Source: an uncultured Cohaesibacter sp. (GTDB lineage Bacteria; Pseudomonadota; Alphaproteobacteria; Rhizobiales; Cohaesibacteraceae). From it: DNA of 64,000 nucleotides. The position numbers were made by a program, and so were the translations under genes. Shown here piece after piece: positions 34,146 through 44,734 of the stretch (positions are counted from its first letter, which is position 1; every line of letters starts with the position of its first letter). The notes under the pieces were generated by a model that saw only the letters and a list, made by a program, of their open reading frames with translations, ran no database searches and was not told the origin of the DNA. The stretch spans positions 1,612,001 to 1,676,000 of the forward strand of contig NZ_OY782507.1 in the NCBI RefSeq assembly GCF_963677725.1, written 5' to 3'.

Positions 34146-35777
34146 TTATTCTGCAGGGACCAAAGATGGATCTGCGGCGTCAACTTCCGCCTTTTCACCA
34201 ACCTTCACGGTCATCCAGAGGTTATAGGCCATGATCAGGGCACCGAGGACGAACAGCAGGCCGCCGATAGCACGGATCATGTAGAACGGATGCATTGCTG
34301 CAACAGTCTCGATGAAGGAATATTCCAGGAAGCCGAGCTTGTCGTAAGCGCGCCACATCAGGCCCTGCATGATACCGGAAACCCACATCGAGGTGATGTA
34401 GAGAACGATACCCAGAGTCGATACCCAGAAATGCCATTCAACCAGTTTGTTGGAATACAGGCCCTTCTTGTTCCACAGCCAAGGAATGAGGCAGTAGATA
34501 GCACCGAAGGAAATGTAGCCAACCCAGCCAAGAGCACCGGAATGCACGTGACCGATGGTCCAGTCGGTATAGTGCGACAGGGAGTTCACGGCTTTCACCG
34601 ACATCAGCGGACCTTCGAAGGTCGACATGCCGTAGAAGGCAACGGAAACCACCATCATGCGCAGGACCGGATCGGTGCGGAGCTTGTCCCAAGCACCAGA
34701 CAGGGTCATCAGGCCGTTGATCATACCACCCCAGGACGGCATCCACAGAATGACCGAGAAGGTCATACCAAGGGTCTGCGCCCAATCGGGCAGAGCGGTG
34801 TAATGCAGATGGTGCGGACCAGCCCAGATATAGATGAAAATCAGGGCCCAGAAGTGCACGATCGACAGCCGGTAGGAATAGACCGGACGCTCGGCGCGTT
34901 TTGGAATGAAGTAATACATGATGGCAAGGAAGCCAGCGGTGAGGAAGAAGCCCACTGCGTTATGGCCATACCACCATTGAACCATCGCGTCCTGCACACC
35001 GGAGAAGACCTGATAGGACTTGATGCCGAATACGGAAACCGGAATCGACATGTTGTTGCCCAGATGCAGCATTGCAATGGTGACGATGAAGGAAAGGTAG
35101 AACCAGTTTGCCACATAGATATGCGGCTCGCGGCGCTTCCACAGCGTGGCCAGGAAGACCAGCAGATAAGAAACCCAAACAATGGTCAGCCACAGATCGG
35201 CATACCATTCAGGCTCTGCATATTCCTTGCCCTGTGTCGCACCCAGCAGATAGCCGGTACCGGCGATCACGATGAATGCATTGTAGCCCAGAATAACGAA
35301 CCACGGAGCCACGCGACCCGGAAGGCGCGCGTGTGACGTACGCTGGACAACATAGAAAGAGCTTGCCAGCAAAACGTTACCGCCAAACGCAAAAATCACT
35401 GCAGAGGTGTGCAGTGGGCGCAGGCGACCGAAGTTGGTCCATTCCAGATCGAAGTTCAGAACCGGGAATGTCAGCTGCCAGGCGATGAGGTCGCCAACCA
35501 GAAAACCGGCAATCCCCCAGAACATGGCGGCAACCGCACCAAACTTGATCGGGCCGAGGTTGTAGCCTGTTTCATCAACGTCCGCGGGACGCTTGAAATA
35601 GGCGTTGAAAATAAGGAAAACGCCGAGGGCTGAGAATATCAGCCCGACGGTCGCGTGAAATGCCATGACACCATCAACCGCTTTTGCAGCGATGGTCAGG
35701 CAAGCAAAGGCCAGCACAGTCAGGAATACTGCGAAAAGGCCTTCTTCAACAGAGAGTCTTTTAGTCGTGTGAGCCAT
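34146..35777 (-). CDS. ccoN: cbb3 oxidase catalytic subunit I CcoN
   Basis: 543 residues with about 12 membrane spans. The binuclear-centre region [20 protein letters not shown] and the later [20 protein letters not shown] and [15 protein letters not shown] contain the histidine ligands for the hemes and copper. This is the high-affinity terminal oxidase that reduces oxygen and pumps protons under microaerobic conditions. First gene of ccoNOQP, preceded by a perfect FNR/FixK box. Confidence 0.98.
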   Translation of the reverse strand: MAHTTKRLSVEEGLFAVFLTVLAFACLTIAAKAVDGVMAFHATVGLIFSALGVFLIFNAYFKRPADVDETGYNLGPIKFGAVAAMFWGIAGFLVGDLIAWQLTFPVLNFDLEWTNFGRLRPLHTSAVIFAFGGNVLLASSFYVVQRTSHARLPGRVAPWFVILGYNAFIVIAGTGYLLGATQGKEYAEPEWYADLWLTIVWVSYLLVFLATLWKRREPHIYVANWFYLSFIVTIAMLHLGNNMSIPVSVFGIKSYQVFSGVQDAMVQWWYGHNAVGFFLTAGFLAIMYYFIPKRAERPVYSYRLSIVHFWALIFIYIWAGPHHLHYTALPDWAQTLGMTFSVILWMPSWGGMINGLMTLSGAWDKLRTDPVLRMMVVSVAFYGMSTFEGPLMSVKAVNSLSHYTDWTIGHVHSGALGWVGYISFGAIYCLIPWLWNKKGLYSNKLVEWHFWVSTLGIVLYITSMWVSGIMQGLMWRAYDKLGFLEYSFIETVAAMHPFYMIRAIGGLLFVLGALIMAYNLWMTVKVGEKAEVDAADPSLVPAE

Positions 35778-36334
35778 CTTTCAGTCCCATCTGAACCACT
35801 TGCCAACAAAGGGCAGCGATGATTCAGCATATAAATTCGATCACCGTTTATTGCTTACGAATGCTTGAATTCGATTGCTTGTTGATCTCGGAACGCACTT
35901 CCCCCAAAGGGTAGCAAAACCCTATGGTTCACCCCACTCATACGCTTTGACTCATGTCAACGAAATGGGGGAGCCAACCGAGAGACTGCGACTCGTGGTC
36001 ACAGCCCTTGAAAAACATGATTTCGATATCTTGCTTTAAAAGCTTTATATTACAGCCAGTTAATAATGTTTGAAATAAGGTTCCGGGCATGCCTCCTCAT
36101 CCGTAAGTGGTATAAAAAATATGCAGGGAGAATGCACTTTATACACGGTCTTGTCTGCCAGTTGGAACGTTTTACAAGCCAAAACGTGAGTTTTCACTAA
36201 CTGTATTTTTACGTATATCGCAAGAGCGTTCATTCACTTCGCCGTTTTAACCATCTTCAAGGTGCAATGATAACGGGGAATCAATGAGATCGACGAGGCT
36301 CAAGTGAGAAAGGCGAGCCATCAAGGCGTCCTGG
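35778..36334. other. Promoter region of ccoNOQP
   Basis: 557 bases between ccoN and the next upstream gene. The half near ccoN carries the FNR/FixK box described separately; the rest is AT-rich with no gene or clear hairpin. Confidence 0.5.
35947..35960. promoter_or_regulatory. FNR/FixK box of the ccoNOQP operon
   Basis: TTGACTCATGTCAA is a perfect palindrome at both half sites (TTGAC-N4-GTCAA). If bound at the class II position (centre at -41.5), transcription would start near 35912, leaving a leader of about 135 bases before ccoN. FixK or FNR is the expected activator. Confidence 0.85.
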
Positions 36335-37420
36335 TCAGGAGCGGCTTTTGCGGGTCAGGCGATCGGTGACGATCGGGGCCAAGACGACGAGGCCGAGATA
36401 ACGCACCAGATGGTGCCCGGCGACATAGGCCGGGTTCATATCAAACAGGAAGGCCAACAACACCATCGCCTCAAAACCGCCGGGCGAGAAGGCCAGAAAT
36501 ACCTGCGCGAAGGGGAAGCCCAACAACCATGCGCATAGCATGGCGGTGCTGATGGCCATCAAGACGGCGGCTGCCAGCGAGAGCAGCGAGATGCCGGTCA
36601 GCTCAAGCAGTGTTTTGAGCGTGATGCTGCCGAAGCGAACGCCAATCAAGGCACCAATGCTGATGAAGCCGATGATTGTAAACCAATCAGGCAGAGGAGC
36701 TGACAGGATGCCCGAAAGATAAAGACTGCCAGAGGAGAACATGCCAGCAAGCAGCAGGCCCGCTGGCACTTTCAGACGCTGGACAATCGGGACCAACACC
36801 AAAACAGCCAGCAACAGCAGCGCCAGCGTGCCAAGGCCCATCGGATCGGGAGGCACGGCCCTGATCTCTGTTGCCTCACTCATCCCAACGGCCACATCTC
36901 CATGGGTAAAAGGAGCCAGGACAACCGGCAGAACGGCCAGCAACACAAACAAGCGGATCGACTGGGCTATCGACACGCGCGGCATGTCGGCCTTGGCGGC
37001 TTCGGCAATCGCCATCACATAGCCCAGTGCCCCCGGCAGGGAGGCAAACAGGGCGGTGGCGTGATCCCATTTACCGATATGGCGCAGAACCGCATAGGCA
37101 CCCCATGTCATGCCAATAACATTGATCACGAGAATCGCAATGCTCAGGGGCCATGTGGCGATGGCCGCAAGGGTCTCGGGCGAAAAGCCCGTGCCGAGCA
37201 CCAAGCCAATCAAAACAAAGGCAACATCGCGCACCCAGTCGGGCATGGTCAGTTTGCGCCCGGCAAACATGGCGGCCGCTACGGCCACCAGCGAGCCGGT
37301 GAGCCATGATGCAGGGAAATCAATCAGGTGGGCCAGCCAACCGCCGATGAAGGCAATGACATAAAGCTCGATCAGGTTCACCCAATTGATCTGTTTGACG
37401 GTTTGTAGCAAGGCGGACAT
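36335..37420 (-). CDS. AbrB-family (AmoA-like) integral membrane protein
   Basis: 361 residues with about ten hydrophobic segments in two repeated halves. Each half begins with a stretch like WLTGSLVAVAAAMFAGRKL / VPAGLLLAGMFSSG and contains GVRFGSI or GTGFSPETL, the AbrB_dom/ammonia-monooxygenase-like duplication (PF05145). The annotation ammonia monooxygenase often attached to this family is a misnomer; function is unknown, though some members are linked to transport. It lies 46 bases downstream of proline iminopeptidase on the same strand. Confidence 0.75.
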   Translation of the reverse strand: MSALLQTVKQINWVNLIELYVIAFIGGWLAHLIDFPASWLTGSLVAVAAAMFAGRKLTMPDWVRDVAFVLIGLVLGTGFSPETLAAIATWPLSIAILVINVIGMTWGAYAVLRHIGKWDHATALFASLPGALGYVMAIAEAAKADMPRVSIAQSIRLFVLLAVLPVVLAPFTHGDVAVGMSEATEIRAVPPDPMGLGTLALLLLAVLVLVPIVQRLKVPAGLLLAGMFSSGSLYLSGILSAPLPDWFTIIGFISIGALIGVRFGSITLKTLLELTGISLLSLAAAVLMAISTAMLCAWLLGFPFAQVFLAFSPGGFEAMVLLAFLFDMNPAYVAGHHLVRYLGLVVLAPIVTDRLTRKSRS

Positions 37421-37466
37421 GCATTATCCTTGAATTGATCTTTATAGAGCTGCGTTTGCTGGCGCG

Positions 37467-38811
<1,345 letters not shown>

Positions 38812-40020
38812 ATGATCAATCGCGCCACGATCAGACTTGCTGGCATAATTTTCAACTTCGCATCTCGTTTGACGGCATCCGGTTCTTCAAGAGGATCCGG
38901 AGTTGGTCTTGTGGTGGCCATGGGGCTGTTGCTGGCGGGCTGCTCGTCACCAACCGGGATTAAATTTGTCGCCCCCACGGCCAAGCCAGCCGATCTCACA
39001 GAAATCATGGTTGCGACCTCACGATTGCCATCGGACAAAGGGGATTTTAGCGGGCGCCGCAACAGGGTGATCAGTTACGCCTCTTACGAGGTTTCCATAC
39101 CGCCGAACCACCGGGTGGGGCAGATTGAATGGCCAGAGCGCGACCCGGATCCGAAACGCCATTTTGCCGTTGCATCGAGCCAGCTTTACAAAAACGAGGC
39201 TGCTTTCTCTCAGGCACTGAACACGCGCATCAAAGCGCCCGGAGCGCGGACGACAGGGGGCAAGCGAGAAGCCATTCTGTTTGTCCATGGCTATAATACC
39301 GACTTTTCGGAAGCCCTCTATCGCGCCGCGCAGATGAAGCATGATTTCGAATTCCCCTTCCCGCTGACGCTTTATAGTTGGCCATCCGCCGGGAAGCCGG
39401 AATTGTATATGTATGATCGTGATAGCGTGAAGGTCTCACGGGACAATCTCGTTGGGCTGATCGAGCTGATCAATCGTACGGACAGTGACAAAATCACCCT
39501 TGTTGCCCATTCCTTGGGGACCGAATTGCTGATGGAGAGCCTCAGGCAGATCGCCTTGTCGCATGGCGGCCATTTGCCCAAGAAGGTTGGAACGGTGATC
39601 CTGATCTCTCCTGATCTCGATATGGATGTGTTCAACAATCAACTGGCCGCCATCAAAAAACTGCCACCCGAATTTGTGGTGTTCGTTTCGCAAAAGGATG
39701 ATGCGCTGGCCCTATCGAGTTTCCTGGCAGGGGACAGGGGCCGGCTTGGCAACACAATCGATGTCTCCAAGATCAAACGGGGTGGCATTCAGGTGATTGA
39801 CGTCAGCGCATTTGAAGGTGGCGATCAGCTCAATCACATGACAGCGGTCACTTCGCCAAGCCTTGTCACACTGATCAAGGGTTTGTCAGGATCCGGGCAA
39901 CGCGGCATGTTGAGCGTGCATGGGCAGCAAAAGAGCGTCTCCCAGAAGGTCGTCGACACCGCAACACTGCCCATTTCTCTGGTGGTGCGGACGACAAGCG
40001 CCATTTTCGACCGCGACTGA
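38812..40020 (+). CDS. Alpha/beta-hydrolase (DUF900) lipoprotein
   Basis: 402 residues. A lipoprotein signal peptide with the lipobox LAGCSS places the modified Cys at about residue 44. The hydrolase part has ILFVHGYNTDFSEALYRAAQ, the nucleophile elbow VAHSLGTELLME, ISPDLDMDVF and a likely catalytic His in QLNHMTAVTS, matching DUF900. It should be anchored to the periplasmic face of a membrane. Substrate unknown, probably an ester or peptide. The N-terminus before the lipobox is unusually long (about 40 residues), so a later start such as the Met at about residue 37 could be used. Confidence 0.8.
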   Translation: MINRATIRLAGIIFNFASRLTASGSSRGSGVGLVVAMGLLLAGCSSPTGIKFVAPTAKPADLTEIMVATSRLPSDKGDFSGRRNRVISYASYEVSIPPNHRVGQIEWPERDPDPKRHFAVASSQLYKNEAAFSQALNTRIKAPGARTTGGKREAILFVHGYNTDFSEALYRAAQMKHDFEFPFPLTLYSWPSAGKPELYMYDRDSVKVSRDNLVGLIELINRTDSDKITLVAHSLGTELLMESLRQIALSHGGHLPKKVGTVILISPDLDMDVFNNQLAAIKKLPPEFVVFVSQKDDALALSSFLAGDRGRLGNTIDVSKIKRGGIQVIDVSAFEGGDQLNHMTAVTSPSLVTLIKGLSGSGQRGMLSVHGQQKSVSQKVVDTATLPISLVVRTTSAIFDRD

Positions 40021-40078
40021 CGGGCTATACCGCCCCTCCTATTGTAGACCAAAGCGTGACGTGACAATTCGGTAAGAA

Positions 40079-40092
40079 TTGACTTTGCTCAA
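40079..40092. promoter_or_regulatory. FNR/FixK box of hemN
   Basis: TTGACTTTGCTCAA matches both half sites. Its centre is 41.5 bases before the A of the hemN start codon, so a class II promoter would initiate right at the ATG. A -10-like CTAAAT lies at 40115-40120. Confidence 0.75.
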
Positions 40093-40126
40093 AGCTGTTC
40101 ACGCTCACCCAAAGCTAAATGCAGCC

Positions 40127-41476
40127 ATGACCAATGTGACCCTCAAATATGCCACGCGCGCTGTGCCGCGTTATACCTCCTATCCGACCGCGCCACATTT
40201 CTCGGCCGATGTCGACAAAGAGGTTTATGCGCGCTGGCTTGAAACGATTGATCCGGCGACGCCGATCTCTCTGTATCTCCATGTGCCCTTCTGCCAGTCC
40301 ATGTGCCATTATTGCGGCTGCTACACCAAAATCACCAAGCAAGAAAAGCCGCTGCAGGATTATGCGGACATGCTGGTGCGTGAGGTGGAGCTGGTGGCCA
40401 GCAAGCTGCCCGATGGGCAAAAAGTCAGTCACATTCACTGGGGCGGCGGTACGCCCTCGATCCTGCCGCACGATGCCTTTTTGCGGGTGGTTGGGGCGCT
40501 CAGAGCACATTTCACCTTTATCGACGGCATGGAGCATGCCATCGAGCTTGATCCACGCACGGTGACGCAGGCTCTGGTGGATACGCTCAAAGAGGCTGGT
40601 ATCAACCGCACGAGCCTTGGGGTTCAGGATTTCGATCTCAAGGTGCAGGAAAGCGTGGGCCGCGTGCAGCCGTTCGAGCAGGTCGAGGAAGCGGTCAGAT
40701 TGTTGCGTTCGGCGGGTATCGAGGAAATCAATCTCGATCTGATGTACGGCCTGCCGCATCAAAGCCGACAGACCATCCGGGAGACGGTGGAGCTGACTGC
40801 CAAGCTTAATCCCACCCGTCTGGCGCTGTTTGGCTATGCCCATGTGCCATGGATGAAAAAGCATCAGCGGCTGGTTCCGGAAGATCTTCTGCCCGATGCA
40901 GCCGAACGGATTGCGCTGTTTGACGATGCGACGGAAGCCCTGGGCGAGTTTGGCTATGAGAAAATCGGCCTTGATCATTTCGCCAAGGCAGATGACCCGC
41001 TGGCCATTGCAGCGCGTGAAGGCCGGATGCGTCGCAATTTTCAGGGCTATACGACCGACGATGCCGACATTCTGATCGGTATCGGCGCGTCCTCCATTGG
41101 CAAGATGCCGCAAGGCTATATCCAGAATAGTCCCGACTTTGCCGGTTGGGTGCGGGCGATTGAAGCGGGAGAATTGCCGATTGTCAGAGGTCTGGAGATG
41201 GATCAAGACGACCGGGCGCGCGCTGCGATCATCATGTCGATCATGACCGCCTATGAAGTGGATGTTGCGGCCGTTGCGCGGGATTTTGATGTCTCTATGG
41301 AGCCGTTGCGCGCTTGCTATGTGCAATTGGCGGAGTTGGAAGCCGATGGCGTTGCTGCGCGCGAAGGCGACAAGGTGCGGGTGACGCACGTGGGTCGGCC
41401 CTTGGTGCGGCTGGTTGCGGCTGCCTTTGATGCCTATTTGCAAGCTGGCAAAGGTCGCCATTCTGTTGCCGTCTAG
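40127..41476 (+). CDS. hemN: Oxygen-independent coproporphyrinogen III oxidase
   Basis: 449 residues. It decarboxylates coproporphyrinogen III to protoporphyrinogen IX without oxygen. The radical SAM cluster is in HVPFCQSMCHYCGCYTK at about residue 50, followed by VSHIHWGGGTPSIL, NRTSLGVQDFDLKVQ and LDLMYGLPHQSRQT; a HemN C-terminal domain follows. ATG 40127 is chosen since the family starts shortly before YTSYPTAPHFS; the frame upstream starts at TTG inside the FNR box and cannot be translated from that promoter. No ribosome binding site precedes the ATG. Oxygen-limited expression matches the FixK site. Confidence 0.95.
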   Translation: MTNVTLKYATRAVPRYTSYPTAPHFSADVDKEVYARWLETIDPATPISLYLHVPFCQSMCHYCGCYTKITKQEKPLQDYADMLVREVELVASKLPDGQKVSHIHWGGGTPSILPHDAFLRVVGALRAHFTFIDGMEHAIELDPRTVTQALVDTLKEAGINRTSLGVQDFDLKVQESVGRVQPFEQVEEAVRLLRSAGIEEINLDLMYGLPHQSRQTIRETVELTAKLNPTRLALFGYAHVPWMKKHQRLVPEDLLPDAAERIALFDDATEALGEFGYEKIGLDHFAKADDPLAIAAREGRMRRNFQGYTTDDADILIGIGASSIGKMPQGYIQNSPDFAGWVRAIEAGELPIVRGLEMDQDDRARAAIIMSIMTAYEVDVAAVARDFDVSMEPLRACYVQLAELEADGVAAREGDKVRVTHVGRPLVRLVAAAFDAYLQAGKGRHSVAV

Positions 41477-41511
41477 GCGATTCTGACAGCACTGGCGCAA
41501 TGAAAAGACTC

Positions 41512-41547
41512 AAAAAGCCGAGGCCATATCACGGGTGCTCGGCTTTT
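41512..41547 (+). terminator. Rho-independent terminator after hemN
   Basis: AAAAGCCGAG and CTCGGCTTTT form a 10-bp stem with a 14-base loop and end in T4. It separates hemN from the convergent fixK gene. Confidence 0.85.
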
Positions 41548-41671
41548 GCATTTAGACAGTATTTTGACAAAACCCTATCCGCGACAATATGTCCGTGGAG
41601 CTTTACCTATCTCTAGGGATAGGCATAGGGCCGATTACTTGTCTATTTCTTCAAAATACGTGGAATCACTA

Positions 41672-42400
41672 CTAATATTTGCCCGTGAGATGGCAGAGGC
41701 CGCAAACATTCATCACCCGAATCCGGTCCTGCTTTTCCATCGTAATCACCTTGCGGCGCTTCATGTCCGAGAGAACACGGCTGACAGTTTCGATGGTCAA
41801 GCCGAGATAATCGGCGATTTCCTGACGGGTCATATGCAGGGTGACGACGCTTTCGTCGCAGTCGCTACCCTGTGGTCCGACGCAGGCAAAGTCACCGCGA
41901 TGGGGTACAAAGCGCATCAGGAAGGAAGCGACCCTCTCATGGGCTGATTTCCGCCCCAAAAGGACCGCATGCTCATGTAGACTCTGGACCTGAGTGACGA
42001 GGCACTTTTTCATATGTTCCTGAATGGAGGAGGAATTGTCTGCCTCCTTGCGGGATACCATATGCACGAGGGTTTCGGTCAGCGTTTCTGCTGATGTATC
42101 ATAGACTTCGCCAGCCGGAACACCGAACAGGTCGCCGGGTCCGAGGATTTCCACCACCTGCCGCCGGCCATCTGGCAACAGCTTGTACAGCATCACAGAC
42201 CCGTCGGCGACTTCATATATATTGGTGGCTGGATCGCCCTCAAAGAAAATGATGCCATGGGCAGGGAATGTCTTGTGTCTGCTTTGATCGCTGGACATGA
42301 TGCCTTTGTTTTCCGTCTCCGCAGGATAGGAAGAACGAGAAGCCACGTTGCCGCTGGCCATACGGTGGCTCGACATTTTGATAATACGTTCTTCCGACAT
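41672..42400 (-). CDS. fixK: Crp/Fnr-family regulator, FixK-like
   Basis: 242 residues. A cyclic-nucleotide-binding-type N-terminal domain (FPAHGIIFFEGDPATNIYEVAD, LGPGDLFGVPAGEVYDT) and a C-terminal helix-turn-helix TRQEIADYLGLTIETVSRVL, whose E-x-x-SR pattern predicts binding to TTGA-N6-TCAA sites. It lacks the N-terminal cysteines that hold the oxygen-sensing cluster of FNR, so it is FixK-like and should be controlled through its expression by FixLJ. Several other Cys (for example CGLC at the C-terminus) could be redox active. Start at 42400 follows AGAAGGGA. Three FNR-type boxes in the window are likely targets. Confidence 0.88.
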   Translation of the reverse strand: MSEERIIKMSSHRMASGNVASRSSYPAETENKGIMSSDQSRHKTFPAHGIIFFEGDPATNIYEVADGSVMLYKLLPDGRRQVVEILGPGDLFGVPAGEVYDTSAETLTETLVHMVSRKEADNSSSIQEHMKKCLVTQVQSLHEHAVLLGRKSAHERVASFLMRFVPHRGDFACVGPQGSDCDESVVTLHMTRQEIADYLGLTIETVSRVLSDMKRRKVITMEKQDRIRVMNVCGLCHLTGKY

Positions 42401-42520
42401 GTTTCCCTTCTCCCGTTCCTGAAGCGATGGTTCAAAGAACCCCATCCCCCGCTCCGAGGATTGAGTGAACCTATACGACAAGTTTCTTCGTGCTGCAATT
42501 GGTCGCGCTAAAAAACAATT

Positions 42521-42537
42521 GTACACGTAATTTCCCT
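42521..42537. promoter_or_regulatory. Possible FixJ-binding sequence upstream of fixK
   Basis: GTACACGTAATTTCCCT, about 120-137 bases before the fixK ATG, resembles from memory the FixJ-P sites of rhizobial fixK promoters (GTA-rich half followed by TTTCCC). The match is partial, so this is a suggestion only. Confidence 0.25.
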
Positions 42538-42638
42538 TATGCTTAAAGGAAAAACGACCTCAAAGCCATGTCAAGTTGATAAAGATTTTTTTGTGCAATT
42601 ATTTGGCGATTTAAAATCATTATATTTCAAATAGATAC

Positions 42639-42667
42639 AAAAAAACCGGATCAAAATCCGGTTTTTT
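42639..42667 (-). terminator. Rho-independent terminator after fixJ
   Basis: AACCGGAT-CAAA-ATCCGGTT stem flanked by A and T runs on both sides, about 105 bases after the fixJ stop codon; works in either direction by sequence. Confidence 0.85.
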
Positions 42668-42771
42668 GTCTGATGTGTCTTGAAAAGCGGCTTTCTTTTT
42701 CGGGACAAAAGAATTTTTCACGCCGCCTTGGCAAGATATTTCGATATGGATCGGCAATGGCCGGGCGTTGT

Positions 42772-43389
42772 TCAACGGCCGGTCAGAACGATGCGGACAA
42801 GATCCGCAGTGTTGCGAGCTTTGAGTTTTTCCATGATGCGGGCGCGATGCACTTCGATCGTGCGCGGCGAAATTGCCAGATGCTGTCCGGCTTCCTTGTT
42901 GGACGCACCCTGGGTGATCTGCAACAGGACATCGCGTTCGCGCGGGGTCAGGCTTTCCGCATGCGGGAAGCTCCAGTTTGCCAAGGCAGACTGCCCAGCA
43001 TCCGGTGTCTTGTTGACCGTTGCCAGAATCTTCTCGATCCGGTTGACCACTTCGGTGCCGTCAAATGGCTTCTCGATAAAGTCATGAGCGCCCTGCTTGA
43101 TGGCAGCGACAGCCATTGGAATGTCACCCTGACCGGAAATGATAAGAACGGGAGCCGCAATGTGGCGGGCTGCCAGCTCTTCCATGACCTCAAGGCCGGA
43201 GCGGCCGGGCATGTGAACATCCATCAGGATGATGGACGGCACAGAATCGCGCAGACCGGACAGGAAATCCTCACCATTGGAAAAGGTTTGAACCTGATAG
43301 CCTTCCAGCTCGAACAGCACGGACAAGGCGTCCCGGACGGCTGGATCATCATCGACGATATGAATAGAAGGGTGCAGATCAGTTGTCAT
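42772..43389 (-). CDS. fixJ: Response regulator FixJ
   Basis: 205 residues. Receiver domain: IHIVDDDPAVRDALS, the phospho-accepting Asp57 in IILMDVHMPGRSGLEVM, IISGQGDIPMAVAAIKQGA and IEKPFDG. The LuxR-type output domain at about residues 140-205 includes SLTPRERDVLLQITQGASNKE and ISPRTIEVHRARIMEKLKAR. Linker and helices match FixJ rather than a generic NarL protein. Phosphorylated by FixL at low oxygen, it should activate fixK. Starts 15 bases after fixL. Confidence 0.95.
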   Translation of the reverse strand: MTTDLHPSIHIVDDDPAVRDALSVLFELEGYQVQTFSNGEDFLSGLRDSVPSIILMDVHMPGRSGLEVMEELAARHIAAPVLIISGQGDIPMAVAAIKQGAHDFIEKPFDGTEVVNRIEKILATVNKTPDAGQSALANWSFPHAESLTPRERDVLLQITQGASNKEAGQHLAISPRTIEVHRARIMEKLKARNTADLVRIVLTGR

Positions 43390-43404
43390 TCGTTGCCTCT
43401 TGGC

Positions 43405-44721
43405 TTATTCGGGCGTGTTTGATGTCGTAAGTGCGCTGTCACTCTGCCAATCATCCTCCATGCCGGTGGCATCGGTTTCGTCCGATGACCTGTTTGACAG
43501 TGGGGATGCGATGGGCAGGGTCAGGATGAAACAGGCCCCCGGCTGGTTGATATCGGTAGGTGCCAAGTCGAGGCTACCACCATGATTTTGAGCGATGGAC
43601 CGTGCAATGGCGAGCCCCAGCCCCATTCCATTGCGCCGTTCGGAGTCAAAGGCCTTGAACAATGTATCCCGATGGGAGTCGGGTATGCCCGGACCGGTAT
43701 CCTTGAAGCGAACCATAACGCGCTTTCGCTTCTCTTCCTGACCGGAAGGAACCGAAACCGTGATGTTGATGTCCCGCTGATCCTGATCCCGCATGGCCTG
43801 GAAGGCATTGCGCATCAGGTTGAGGAAAATCTGCTCGATCTGAACAGGATCAACCGCAACCAGAGGGATGTCATCTGTGGCCGTTAGATTGACATGCACG
43901 TCCGTTGCGGCAAAGCCGACAAGCGCCAGTTGATGCGCACGTTGAATGATCTCAACAATGTTGCAATTGCTGCGCTCGGGCTCCTTTTTTTCTATGATGG
44001 ACCGAATTCTGTTCAACAGAGACGAGGAACGCTGGGCTTCCTGACGGGCTTTGCCACACAACTCGGTCAGCTTGTCCAGATCTTCCTGGTCAAGTTGCTG
44101 GGCGCAGGGACTGGCGTTCAATTTGCGCTCGATCGCCTGCAAATAGAGAATGATCGCGGTCAGCGGCTGGTTGAGTTCGTGGGCAACGGTGGCGCCCATC
44201 TCGTCCATCGCATTGATCCGGGTCATCTGGTTGAGTTCGGTCTGCAGGCTGCGCAGGCGCTGCTCGTCCTCTTTTCGTGGGCGCAGATCGCGCAGCACAC
44301 CGATAAACTGTTTGCCGTCTTCAGTCTCGGTCACCCCGACCGACAAGTCGAACGGGAAGGTGGAGCCGTCCTTGTGGCGGCCCTGCACTTCGCGACCAAT
44401 GCCGATGATCGAATGCTCCCCGGTGCGCAGGTAACGGTCCACCCAGGCATCATGGTGACGGGCATATTTCATCGGCATCAGGATATCGACGCTCTTGCCG
44501 ACGACCTCCTCGGATTTGTAGCCGAACAGCTTTTCAGATGCCTTGTTGAACAGCAGAATACGGGAATGGGCATCCATCAGACAGATGCTGTCGGCCGCCA
44601 TGTCAAGCAGAGACATCAGGCGGGCGTCGATCTGTTCAAGCGGACGAAACGGCGGCGCCTGTCTTTTAGGCGAGGTTTCGTCCATTCGCTTGGGGCCGTT
44701 GATGGTTACCTTTGCATCCAT
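43405..44721 (-). CDS. fixL: Oxygen-sensing heme-PAS histidine kinase FixL
   Basis: 438 residues, no membrane helix, so cytosolic like the Bradyrhizobium type. The PAS domain spans about 35-150. By alignment from memory, His90 (YARHHDAW) is the heme-iron ligand, Arg96 and Arg110 (IIGIGREV) match the two arginines that sense oxygen, and the phospho-accepting His181 (VAHELNQPLTAI) is 91 residues after the heme His, the same distance as in Rhizobium and Bradyrhizobium FixL. ATPase motifs DTGPGIPD and GMGLGLAIARSI follow. Autophosphorylates when oxygen is absent and phosphorylates FixJ. Starts 13 bases after an aminotransferase. Confidence 0.95.
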   Translation of the reverse strand: MDAKVTINGPKRMDETSPKRQAPPFRPLEQIDARLMSLLDMAADSICLMDAHSRILLFNKASEKLFGYKSEEVVGKSVDILMPMKYARHHDAWVDRYLRTGEHSIIGIGREVQGRHKDGSTFPFDLSVGVTETEDGKQFIGVLRDLRPRKEDEQRLRSLQTELNQMTRINAMDEMGATVAHELNQPLTAIILYLQAIERKLNASPCAQQLDQEDLDKLTELCGKARQEAQRSSSLLNRIRSIIEKKEPERSNCNIVEIIQRAHQLALVGFAATDVHVNLTATDDIPLVAVDPVQIEQIFLNLMRNAFQAMRDQDQRDINITVSVPSGQEEKRKRVMVRFKDTGPGIPDSHRDTLFKAFDSERRNGMGLGLAIARSIAQNHGGSLDLAPTDINQPGACFILTLPIASPLSNRSSDETDATGMEDDWQSDSALTTSNTPE

Positions 44722-44734
44722 GTAAGCTTAACTC

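Larger units (their letters stand above)
42401..42771. other. fixJ-fixK intergenic region
   Basis: 371 bases without a gene, holding the fixJ terminator (42639-42667) and the fixK promoter. A degenerate FNR-like half site TTGAT lies near 42578, with the second half poor. A possible FixJ site is listed separately. Confidence 0.5.

Noticed and set aside
40079-40126. TTG at 40079 as the hemN start
   Set aside because: It is the first half of the FNR box and lies upstream of the predicted transcription start; the family N-terminus matches ATG 40127.
40115-41500. A 461-codon minus-strand frame opposite hemN
   Set aside because: Complete overlap with hemN, which has full radical SAM motifs; composition looks like an antisense shadow.
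42560-42600. FNR-type box for FixK autoregulation
   Set aside because: TTGAT near 42578 is followed by a poor second half site, so it falls below the quality of the three accepted boxes.
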